Under the pieces are notes generated by a model. The model saw nothing but the letters and a program-made list of their open reading frames with translations. It did no database searches and was not told where the DNA came from. Of a stretch of 64,000 nt of DNA, positions 50,127-61,800 are shown piece after piece. The translations under genes were made by a program, and so were the position numbers. Position 1 is the stretch's first letter. Each line of letters starts with the position of its first letter. Origin of the DNA: Aplysia californica (lineage: Eukaryota > Mollusca > Gastropoda > Aplysiida > Aplysiidae); contig NW_004797385.1 in NCBI RefSeq assembly GCF_000002075.1, positions 658,512-722,511 on the forward strand, read 5' to 3'.

Positions 50127-50718
50127 GTCTAGCATGCACATAGCAAACATGCACATAGTGAAGCACACATATAGCGAACAGATTTTCAAGTCCTGCTTTT
50201 TTTCTTATAATGTCTATTCTTTGTTCTTAAAATATGTACTTTTTACTCCAACGAAAGATTTCTGTGTCCCACAGATTTTGTTGTGTGCATGCTAGACTGT
50301 AGTTTGCTGCCCTGATGACACAATCAAGTATAAATCAAAATGACTTTTTCTTTTACCTCAATCTATAATTTGTAGAGAATGACATTAGCAGAAAGAAGAT
50401 GAAGCATTCACAATCTATTGAGTCTAAAGAAACCAGACAATTTTGGTTGACATTGTTCGTCAATTGTGTTCAAAGGTAAGAACTGAGAAAACCAGATGCA
50501 GCTCCAAAATATGTGGCGGTTCAGTAAAATATACAGTCCAGCAAGCAAATGAAGTCTGAGGGAAGTGGTAATCTTTATGTTATGTACAAAGTACAAAGTT
50601 TACTATTAGATCTACATGTTTTTAATACAAAGAACATAATATTAATATATATAACAAAAAGTTCAAGACTTAAAAAATCTGTTCGCTTTGTGCATGTTTT
50701 GCTATGTGTTTGCTAGAC
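50127..50718. mobile_element. TIR element with GTCTAGCA ends and TA flanks
   Basis: TA at 50125-50126 and 50719-50720. The left arm starts GTCTAGCATGCACATAGC and reaches GAACAGATTTTCAAGTC; the right arm read inward starts GTCTAGCAAACACATAGC and reaches GAACAGATTTTTTAAGTC, so the inverted ends are ~55 bp. A shorter perfect pair (GTCTAGCATGCACA with its complement at 50284-50297) lies inside the left third. Related fragments occur near 42299 and 16362. Confidence 0.75.
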
Positions 50719-51870
50719 TATCTGAATATCAGTATGTGAGGGAATCATTGCCCCTGAAATGGATTTTTTTGGGGAAAATCTTTTTTGAAGTATGCGTTAT
50801 ACAGGTTGTTAACAGTTTTCTGACCAAATGAATAATGAGGGGTGTTAGGGGGTGGGGTTGGGAAGTGATAATAAATTATTGAAATCTTTCTTTTGGTATA
50901 AATTGTATGTTCCAGTGAAATGAGGGGGGGGGGGGGGGGTTGTTGCATATGGTTTGATGAATGGTGGTATGACTATGAGGGTAGTACGAGTGCCGGGTGT
51001 GTTCCAGTTTTTTGTTGGTTAGTGCAAATATTTCATCAGCTATTGTGTGTTTGTGGTAAGCATTGATTACCCTATGTGATATATGTGTTATATCTGTGTA
51101 AGAGGACTGAGAGTGAATAAAGAATGCTTATTACATTTTCAAATTGTACTCGAGTAATTTTATTGAGGCATGCTGTATTTGTCATGTCAAGACTGCATTC
51201 TGTAATCCTGTACTAGAACTAAAGTCTGGGCATGTTTAGCCTCAACATTTGTCATCCCTGAAGAAGGTGGTATCTCCTAAATCAAATGTTCTGGCCCTAA
51301 AGTATTAATAATTAATAGGAACTTAATAATTGGAACTCTCCTTAAACAATGAAGTGATATTAGACTAGAGGTAACCCTGTACACTTTGTACCTCAGTATC
51401 TGAACAAAGACATAGACTGCTCCGAGCTAATCAAAATAAATTTTCTGAGACCCATTGTAAATATATACTGTAGACTTTGCTTAAGATTAAGATGATATTG
51501 AAGAACAATCAAAGTAGGCCCTACTCTGATATATGTCCTCTAACAAGTCTTCTGCATAATTACCGGTATGGTCAAGGTAAGCACACAAAAAATGTCATTA
51601 AAATACCGGCATATATGTTAAATAGTTATCGTAGTTAATTGAAAACGCAGTCCATTTTAACCGTAACGAGAAACTCCATAAATCATTTCAATTCAAAAGA
51701 CAATCTCTGCAAATTGTTTAGTTTCCAAATATTTCATAGAAAGCCAGGGTGTGTGTGCTGAAGCCTTATGATCTAACTGTTGATTTTTGTGGAAGGCATT
51801 TCTGAACTGACCGAACTGCATGTACAGCATCCCAGCAAAACAGACAGAGACACTTGATAAAATAAATTTT

Positions 51871-52009
51871 CCCATGCAGGAATGCCTCACTCTCCTACAC
51901 TACACCATAGACACCACCACAGACACTGGTGAGGACAGTGAGAGATTGAGGAAGAAGAAAGTGTTTCAGCCAATATCAACATTCTTGGAAGTGGGATCAC
52001 ACCCGTGAA
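51871..52009 (+). other. Possible orphan 3' coding exon
   Basis: After a cccatgcag acceptor-like site at 51880, the frame reads ECLTLLHYTIDTTTDTGED and then SERLRKKKVFQPISTFLEV, ending with a TGA at 52007. Codon use looks more gene-like than its surroundings and the frame is phase 0, compatible with LRPPRC exon 29. I do not recognise the sequence and no other exon can be tied to it; chance is quite possible. Confidence 0.25.
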
Positions 52010-52045
52010 TTGACTCCTAGCTGTAATGTTTGTTCTTTCCTTTAA

Positions 52046-52625
52046 CCCCTTCGTTGCCTTATGACGTACCTGATACTTCACTAAAATGACTAAATCTAAT
52101 TTTTAGCGCTCTGCTGTACCGTGTACGTCACAGAAGTTGGCAGAATTTGCCGCTTCTGGTTGCCAGTGAGATGTTACATGTACATCACGCCTGGCTCTAA
52201 TTCTTCTGTACAGAGTTTTAACCACCTACGTAGATTTGTATTCGGAACTGAAAGACACGCGTATCGGTATCAAATTTGCTTGTATTACTTTACTGTTAGC
52301 CTTGCAAGCGATCGACAAACACAGATCTAGGCTTGTGGGCAGCCTCGTGCTCTCGTAAAATGTAATCATCGAAATGACTTTAGAAAATCAAATAAATTCT
52401 TTTTGACTTAGATTTGCAGGTAATTCGAAATTATGACTCAAGATGGTAGGAAATAGGGAAGAAAAGTGACAATCGAAGACCCGGTGTCCCAAATATGTCA
52501 TGAATGATCTAGATCTAGACCACGCGGCCATTAACCCTGAGACATTAGGCTGTTGTCCTGGGTAACGAGCTCAGCTGAAAATCAGTGCTGACAGTACGAA
52601 CGCGTACACTCGGGCAACGAAAGGG
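52046..52625. mobile_element. piggyBac-like MITE between LRPPRC and COX20
   Basis: TTAA at 52042-52045 and 52626-52629. Left end CCCCTTCGTTGCC; right end read inward CCCTTTCGTTGCC, 12 of 13 matching. The 580-bp interior has no coding potential. TTAA duplication and CCC ends fit piggyBac. Confidence 0.85.
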
Positions 52626-53025
52626 TTAAGGAACAGAGGAGACGTAAACTAAGGTCCTTTGAGGAACATTTTTTTATTTGGTTTGGTTCCCTCCTTCTAT
52701 TTTGCAACAACCTATTCATTACAGCACAGGTAGAGACAAGATTAATCATCACAATACTGTGATCAGCTTGGACTTGAATTTGAAACAAATTACATTTATT
52801 CAGGCCACAGAAAAGACAAAGAGATCAACCTAAACGGGAATCTCATTCAAGAAAATAAACAAAATCACTCAAGACTACATTTTCACACAGCACACTTGCT
52901 GCACTTTCAGCTCTCAGTTTGGTCAATGGAATCATATCATTGTACTTTGTAATTCAGTCTTTCGCATACAGTAATGCAATTACAAAAAAGTTGAACATAA
53001 CATTCAAGCATACTTGTGTCATGAC

Positions 53026-53456
53026 TACATAGAATCAGGTGCTTGTCAATTTTTAGGTATATACATGGAGATACTGGTATAAAATCTTAAAATGAGTTAA
53101 AGCTTTTCCATTTGTCTTGCTTTTTTATGAAAAAACATACCCATCTATCCTGAATAGAAGTCGAGATATTTGCAACTGAAAAAGGTGAAGTTGCAGTGTC
53201 AGAGGTAAAATAAGCAAGAAAAAGGCTACCTAAGTTAAGTGACTTCCAAAGTTTTAATTTAAGTGTTCTTCAAAACTGCAAATTTACTTTTTTTTTTCTC
53301 CTTTTTTCAGTTTAATCCATGCAGAAATATTTTGAACGGACTTGAAAGGTATTGAGCCAAACAAATAAAATCAATAAAAATTGCCCAACCGGCAAAGAAA
53401 TGTTGAATTCTATTTTCTTCTTTTGATGAGCGCCTGATTTCACCATGATGTCACAC
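53026..53456. mobile_element. Four-copy MITE family, copy C
   Basis: GTGTCATGACTACATAGAAT and, at the other end read inward, GTGTGACATCATGGTGAAAT. The interior shares CATTTGTCTTGC, ATCTATCCTGAATAGA and GAGATATTTGCAACTGAA with copies A and B. It may lie in the 3' flank or UTR of COX20. Confidence 0.7.
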
Positions 53457-54893
53457 ATTCTAATATGACATAGAAACAACTCTCAGACAATATTACAAAT
53501 GGGCTTCATGTGAGATAACATCAAACCAGAAGTAGTATAAAAGTATTCATGAATATATGAAAAGCATGTTTAGTTCTTTCTCTCTTCCATTCTTAATCTT
53601 AAAACAAAAGTAACCAACAAAATGTCTGACCTGACAAGTCATGCATCCTTTCTCTGCAGCAGAGTCAAAAACAGCTGAGTGAGAACAATCTTGAGGGACT
53701 AATTTTACTTAAAATCACTTTCCGAGATTTCGTCCTGAAAAACTAAATTTGTCAAATTGAAGCAGAAATTCCATATGATTCCCCTGAGTGTGTTTTAAAA
53801 GATAGTGATACTGAAGATAGCCTAAATACTTGCTAGTTTTTGCAAACTAGAATATGATTTTTACCTTTAAAATCATGATCTTGTTCTTTTCTGTCAACCT
53901 ATCTGTGCTAGATCTTTCACAGTATGTTCCTCTGACTACACAGGTCAAGAAAATGTAAAAAACTCAATTTTCAAAAATAGCAACACATTTAGTTCCAAAT
54001 GATAGCAAAACTTGAAGGATGCAATTCCCAGTAACAAACTACCTGAGGTATACTTGAAATCATTCTTGCATGTTATATGAACTATAAAACTACACAGAAT
54101 GTACGCCATACCTCGCCATAAGACTTGTTGGGTGAGCCACTAATAAGTGAGGGTGACAGATATAGTGCAATTCATTGAGAAGACAGGTGAAAACAAACAC
54201 TTTTTGTTTAACAAAATCATCTCACTTTTGGAGAGATAAAAACTAATTATGGAAAGCTATTTTACACATTAACTTCCACATTTTAATTTGACAAGTAAGA
54301 AACTTTTCAAACTGGCTCAACAATAGGTTTCACAATTCTCAGAAGCCTTTTTGTAAAAAAAAAAAGCAGACAAGTAGAGACACTGAAGCAATGCTCCATT
54401 TGAATGGTACTATATCACTCCGTTTAGGAACAGAAACAGTAGCCATAATCTTACTGCCTCATGTCATTCGAAATGTAAACTGCACCCCCTTCCAAAATCC
54501 CATAAATCATAGAGCCAATATGGCATTTTAACAACTAGTTCAACTAGCTATCGTTCTTGACACAGTGAGACAATTTCTCAAATTAGTACTTTTGTCCTGA
54601 CCTGATATGAAACCAGCAGAACAATGACTGAAAACTTGTCTTTGAAAACAGTTGGTCATATTTTAGGCATTGACTTTGACTTTGATAAATATGTATGAAT
54701 TTTTAGAGTTTGGTTTTACAGTTTAGACTATAGTGGCTTCAAAAATTGCCATGGAATTGAAAAATTAAAATGGTAAGTACGAGCAATTTTTAACTTTTGG
54801 AAACAAAAAGTTGCTTGCACAAAAAAATCATTTTAAAAAAATCTTTACTTAACTACAGAAGGATGAGGAGAGAAAATAAAAATATAGACAGTG
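53457..54893. other. COX20 3' UTR or flank, nothing else recognised
   Basis: AT-rich sequence downstream of the COX20 stop. I see no coding frame with homology and no clear TIR element. Part of it is probably COX20 3' UTR. Confidence 0.5.
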
Positions 54894-57800
54894 TCATACA
54901 TCTTTTGGATCTACAAGACGAATGTTAGATGCTCCAGACCTATTCTGCATAGCTTTCTGAAGCTGTATGGACTTGAACCTCTCCTGAGCCAGCTGATACC
55001 TACAGACACCCCTGGAGAATAAATGAAACATAAAAACATTATCTGAGTTGTTGTTATCGATCCAGAAACATTATCTGAGAGGGTCTTACCTCTTCAACCA
55101 CAACAATAATAGAGTGAAGACTAATATAACCATGGCAGAGCAAGACTGCTGTTTTATCAAAACTATTGCTTGACTTTCTAGCAGAACCCAATGTTTACGT
55201 AATGAAAATAAAAAACTTTTGCAAAGATATACAACTACAGAAATACTCTTTTTCTTGGTTTTCCTACTAAAATAGCAGGCTAAGTACCCTTTCTGTACGA
55301 AGAAAATTCAACACCGCACCAAAAATAGGATGAAAAACAAATTGTACCCTTCACTTACACTTACAGAATTTCAAGACAGGCTGTTTAATATTAAAAATTT
55401 GCAGAATGCATTCAGGACAAATATAATACATTATTATGCTGACTTCTATTTATGCAGAATGCAAAAAAGGTGCAAGTTAACAATTAAGCCTCCAGAATTG
55501 AAACTGAAACATAGAATAGAATAAAAATTTGGTCAAATTTCACCCAAATTTAAGGACACAGTCATGCACAAAATTAAAATTTGAATGTAAAAGAAATCAA
55601 CAAAAACCATGCTTACCATGTTCCAAACAAAATCACCATATAACTGCCTAGCCCATACTTGGAAGCTTTGGAAACATTACCTGAAAAAAGAATTATGGAT
55701 AAACTGCAATAGTTGTTTTCAAATATTAGACATCATATGGCCCGCTGATAAGCCAAGACCATGACTAAGAACATTTTATTTTTGACAAACATTGTTTACT
55801 TCATTCAATTGATCAAAATTGAAGTAGCATCCCAAATGTAATTAGTTTAAATAAGGAACATTGGACTGGTTTGTTCAGAGTAATCAAAGGCATACTTCTA
55901 CTTGAGTATGTTTTCATCTTTGATTCCAATGGCAAGTTTACACATCCATAAAACTTTCAAAATGACAATACAGATCAGATGAAGATAAATAAATTGCGTC
56001 AAAGAAAAATACTAAACAAACTCACAAATTGAAAGCATAATTATAAGGTTCTAAAGCTTTTTTTCATACCACACTTAACATATTTCCTGTTACATGTTCC
56101 AACATGACAGCCATATGACGTTGAAACAAAACAAAGATCTTACATCATTGTTCATTTGAAAGACATTATTTTAGAAATTAGGTGAAAGTTCACAGTATAA
56201 AAAAGATTGTCGTCAAACCTGTCCAAGACCATGCATTGTCAAGAAAAAAAGTTTGGTAGTCATTGCAGACAGGTGGTTCTCATGGACAGTGTCATTGTAA
56301 TATTTAAAAAACGCAAGGGGGAAAGTGGGAAGCGGTCGTATGTACAGGTGATTGTCTTGGATAGGTAATAATTATTACTGCAGGTTCCACTGTGTTAAAC
56401 AATTACTATGCAAAACTGAAACTTTTCCTCAAATAGTCTGTATTTGCCATGCACAGACAAAAAGATCAAGTTCTATCCTTGAGCCAGCAAAACATTATAT
56501 GAATATACATAGCTTTCCTATTTGTCATTTCAAGTGAAGCCAAATTTTAAGTAAATTAAAGTTCATAACATACCTCGGAGCATTTAGTCAGTCGTAATAT
56601 ACTGGTCCAACAGTCTTGCTTTTACTTTTATACTCTCATACCATAGAGCTCCTAGTACATGTAGTTTAAATCTATGTCTCACACTCACATACTTCATGAG
56701 ACTCACTCACATGGACCGCTCCTTTCAGTTTGGAGATTCCTCACAACTACCAACAAACATGTGAGGCTAAAGCTCATTTAGTCCAGAATCTTCGCATTTT
56801 TAATCAATGCTTCACTATACCACCTGTATACTTACTTGTAAACAAGAAATATCCCAAGCCAACACTGATGCCACCACTAATGCCATACATGAAGGATTTT
56901 CTCATGCATGGGATGAGGAATATTCTCTTAACAAAGCCAGGCTAGGAAGACAGAAAAGAAATATTATATTTAAAATTTAAATACTGATACTGTGCATTGT
57001 TTTATGGTTGTTTGTAAAGATGATATACACTGTTTTGTACTGTCTATTTCAAGCTTCTATTTTTTACGGTTACTGTGGAGAATCTTTAGATCTTATTTAA
57101 TTTCCCTGCTCCAGCTACCAAGCTGTGATGTAGTGTCTGCCAGAGGGCAAAATCATCAGTGTAAAGGGTCTTTCGGATTTCATTCCATTCATCACATCAT
57201 TTTATAAATCAAGAACTAAGTGCAACTGAGACAGGATCCTTGGGGTAGGAACTTGCAAGTACTATAAGCGCTACAAATACACCTTGAAAATATCTTCAAC
57301 ATAAATACTTTAAAGTGGGAGAGCCTAGCTCCTGACAGACCCAGTTGAAAAGTAGCAGTCATAGTGGGCAGCAAGTCATAAGTATACGAGGTTTCATGAA
57401 TAAAAAATTAAGAGAGCAGTCAACAAGCTGTGCACACTGACTGTGGAAGTGAAGCTATTGAAGGCTCAAAATGAGGCAAACTTTCCCCTGCCAGAATTGG
57501 TCTCATTGGCCAGAGTAGAAGCCACGTGACATCCCTTTAATTCTTATATTTCGCTTGAGAAATATTCTCTGGAAGCATTGCTCATCATCTGACATTAACT
57601 GACGAACTACTATCATTATTATTTATTATTATTCCAGTTTAACAGTATGCTCTATAACTAAGCGTTTTACAACCTATAGGGTCTACACTAGTATTACCCA
57701 GCAGACCTTAAAACTCTCAGATATATATGAGGGGGTATCAATAAGTTTTTTACTTAAGTATGAAGGAGTGGAGCTATGAACTTGAAATTTAAACATATAA

Positions 57801-58768
57801 ACTAAGAATGCACACCAATAATTGGGAATTTCCGATGGCTAGTCCAGGTTGTACAGCAGGCAGTTTAACATCACCCTTAAAAGCAGGATTAGCACTTTTC
57901 ATTTTTGTTCACAAAATGGAAAAAATGGAAATGAGGGCTGTGATGAAGTTCCTTCATCTCCAAGGAAAAAAAACACCGTCCGTCCGCACAAGATGAAATG
58001 TCAGTGGTGTATAGAGATATCTGCCCAAGCTATGATGTGGTAAAATATTGGTGCAAGCGATTCAAATGTGGTAACATGTCCATTGAAGACAACCCTCGAG
58101 AAGGTCACCCTGTCTCAGCCGTGACTGAATACAATGTTTCAAAAGTCAAGACGATTGTGCTGAATGACAGGCACTTTACTCTCGGATAACTTTGGCTTTG
58201 TACTGAAACTGGCTTGAGCTATGGATCTGTTGAGACAATTCTTCATGACCATTTGAATATGTCGAAAGTGTCTGCAAGATGGGTGCCCTGTCTCCTAACC
58301 CCTCATCAAAAAGAACAGAGAGCACAGTGCAGTCAGCAAATGATTGACATGTTTGATGAAGATCCTGACAACTTTTTTTTACATTTAGTAACAATGGATG
58401 AAAGCTGGGTCTATCACTTAGACCCAGAGTCAAAATCTGCTTCAATGCAATGGAAAATACCATCTTCCCACATCCCCCTGTGCAGAATTCATCTGGCAAA
58501 GTGATCTTTTTTTTCTGAAGGACTTTTCAAGGTCATTTATCGTTGGTAAAAATGTGTTCTTGTGGCTGGTGTCCATACAGTGGAAACCATAATTATATAA
58601 CAGGCCCGGTAATTACAGGGATCCGGTAATAACAGGGATGTTTAAAATCCCCGTTTTTTCCTACACTTTGTCTCTATTAAAAGTTATCGGCAATAACAGG
58701 GCCTCATTGGAGCCCAACCGGTTATAGCAGGGACAAAGGCTCGTTAACAATGTGTAAAAAGTATAAAT

Positions 58769-58807
<39 letters not shown>

Positions 58808-61800
58808 CGACCTAGATCTAAGCCTACTTCTTTCATTATCTCACCAACGATGTCAAGCGCAAGAGAAAATGCCTTTCAATTGACAAAAAATACGAAATAA
58901 TCCAGACTTGACAAAAAGCAAGCTCCACTGGCAGAGATTTGTCGTCAGTTCGACATTCCACAAGGTTCGATTCACACCATTATCAGGGATAGAGAGAAGA
59001 TAGTGGCAGCATACTCCAATGGAAAGTTTGCTCTGGATCGAAAGAAGATGAGACTACCCGATGCAGATGCTGTGGACCAAGCTCTTCAGATGTGGTTTAA
59101 GGACGCAAGGAGAAAGTTGGTGCCAAAACTCCTGTTCGTGGGTACTTGTGGCTAGGGAAACTACCCATGAACAAGTACAGCTAGATTAGTCCACAAATGT
59201 TCACTTTCCTTGCATTTCTGATTTAACAGGGATCGGATATAACAGGACTTTTTCTCTACTCCCACCATCCCTGTTATATCAGGTTTCCACTGTACTAAAT
59301 TTCAAGTTCGTAGCTCCACTCCTTCATTCTCAGGTAAAAAACTTATTGATATCCCCTCGTACATTCTCGGCTTCCCAAGAAGCATAGTGTAAGCTGCCAA
59401 ATGAGGGCTCAAACACTAACAAGAAGCTGATGAGACCTTTTGATGTCTAGTCTACAGCCATTCCCATCTAGGTGCAGTCAGGAAAATGTGCGTTGAGTGC
59501 CTTTCCATGGATGCTCATTGATTCAATACATCCTGTCTCTAACAGTACAGTAACAGTGTCACTGACATCTTAACCATCTCATAAAGCAAAAACTACCATC
59601 CAGGTTGGAAGGTCAAAACCGAATTTGGCTTTTGTTTGTTTTTTTGGTTTGGTATTTAAGTGTTTTACGGCCCTCGTCCTTTATAAGGTCAATATGAGCG
59701 CGCGGGATACACTTAATATTTTCATGGGGTAGGAAAATTCTTAATTTTGTTCGGGAGGCAGCCGAAGCCTACTCTTATCGATTTTGAACCGCCAAGGGAT
59801 CTTCAACGTGCGCAACTTGCACATGGGACCTCCAAGATTTTTCACCCTTGTCTAAGAACTTAAGAAAGCTAGGTGTAGATCTTTCCTATCACAAGATCAG
59901 GGGTGTGGCTGAAAGACAGCAGTAAGGAGCCAAGGAGTAGCATTTGAATGGCTGCAGAAAGAGTCAGGAGCCCAGAGGAAAGGGCAAAGGAGGTGAGAGG
60001 GAAGGGTAGAAGTGGAGACAAAAGCAGGCGACAGAACATGGTTAGAGCAGGAAAGGATGTGAAAGGAGAGCCCCAAATTTGGCTTTGAAGTTGGAGATTG
60101 AGGTAAATTTTTATTTTCACTCCCGCACACAGATGCAATGCTTTGGTGGCTATCTGCAGTATTTTTGGCTGTAGATTACACATATGTGAGGCAGCGTGGT
60201 GAAATCAGGCGCTCGTCAAAATAATGAAAGTCAAGAAACTAGCATTTTTCGGAGATTTGGGAATTTTAATCTAATTTTTGTTTTTTGGCTCAACACCTTT
60301 CATGCCCAAGAACACATTTCGGTGCGGATTTTACTTAAAAACATTGATTAAAGGCATAAAAGAAATAAATTTTCAGTTTACACGGACTCTCGAACTAAGG
60401 AAATAACTCAATTTTAGCAGCCATTTTCTCGCTAATTTTACCTGTGAAACAAGGCACCCTCCACCTCCTTCAATCGCCAATATCTTGACTTGTTAGAGAT
60501 AAAAATTGATTTTTTTTTTTCAGCACAAAAAAGCAAGGCAAATGGACAGGCTTTAAGACAATACCAATAACTCCATATCCCCAAAATTGACGAGCGCCTG
60601 ATTCCACCGCGTCGTGACACATATAGCAACAAAAACTTTCGCAAATGAATTCGTTTTTTAAAAAAAATTTCAAATCTAATTGCAAAACATCAAATTATGG
60701 GTCAAAACAGGTGACCATGCCCCCCCTGTAAACCCAAGATTTTTTTGTTACCTTAGGGTAGCATGCCCCCCTGAAAGTGAAACCCCCTGATTGGTCTAAA
60801 CACTGGAAAATATGCAAGTTGGCTTACTAGTGTGCTAAAGTTCGATTAAAAACCATCAAATATTTCAAAAACTATTAATTGCGACGGAAATAAAGTCTAG
60901 AGATTCTAGATCTATTTGAGTTCAGCGCATCAATAACATGGTAGAAAATGGACCTCTAGAACCTAGATCTAGATCTAGAATCTTGTAGCTAAGTGTGAGG
61001 CAGGAGGGAAATCAAAAGAAAACAGAGATTGAGCATGGGCGTAATGAGTATTTAATTTTAATCACTAATAATGACCAACCTGACGGCAAATTATTATTTA
61101 GTAATAATTAGATGTAGCCCAACAATTCTATTATTACATATTATATAGGCCTATAAATTATAGCAAGTGGCTATTCTCTGGCGTCGCATCGGTCAATAGA
61201 TCAGTAAGCTATTCTCCGGTAAACAGTCCAAACGGCTATTCATCAGCCTGACATCAAGGCTTAGAATAAGCACCTTCCTTTCGCCAACTCTTTCCATCTC
61301 TCTCTCTCACTGGCACACACACACACTCTCTCTCCCTGTGTGATTTTCTATCTATCCTATCTGTCTGTCTGTCTATTCTCATCTATCTCTATCTCTCTCT
61401 CTCTCACACAAATACACACAAAAAAAACACACACAATTACTTCTCTGACTCCCGCCTGCCTGTCAAGGCCAACCCTGGCTGAGAGTGATACAACGTCTGA
61501 GCAGATAGATATAGAACGAAGGCTGCTTGATGAAAATTTTTGCTTCTGGAATTGAACACGGGTCTTGTACGTGAGACAGTGAAGTGCCGAACCGCTACAC
61601 CACAGACACAGGACAGGTTGTTTGTTGTGTAAATAACATTATATTACGTTATAATATGTGTGTATAATTCATTAGAATCGGAAGGACTTCCGTAACGAGC
61701 GACCACCTCATCAAACACAATAGAGAAGAGGCCTAGACCTAACCCTACCCCTACCCATAGCCATAACCGTCCCTACCCTTACCCCTACCCCAAGCCCAAG

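Noticed and set aside
61541-61612. Functional tRNA gene
   Set aside because: A- and B-box-like motifs are present but the acceptor stem does not pair, so a SINE head or pseudogene is more likely.
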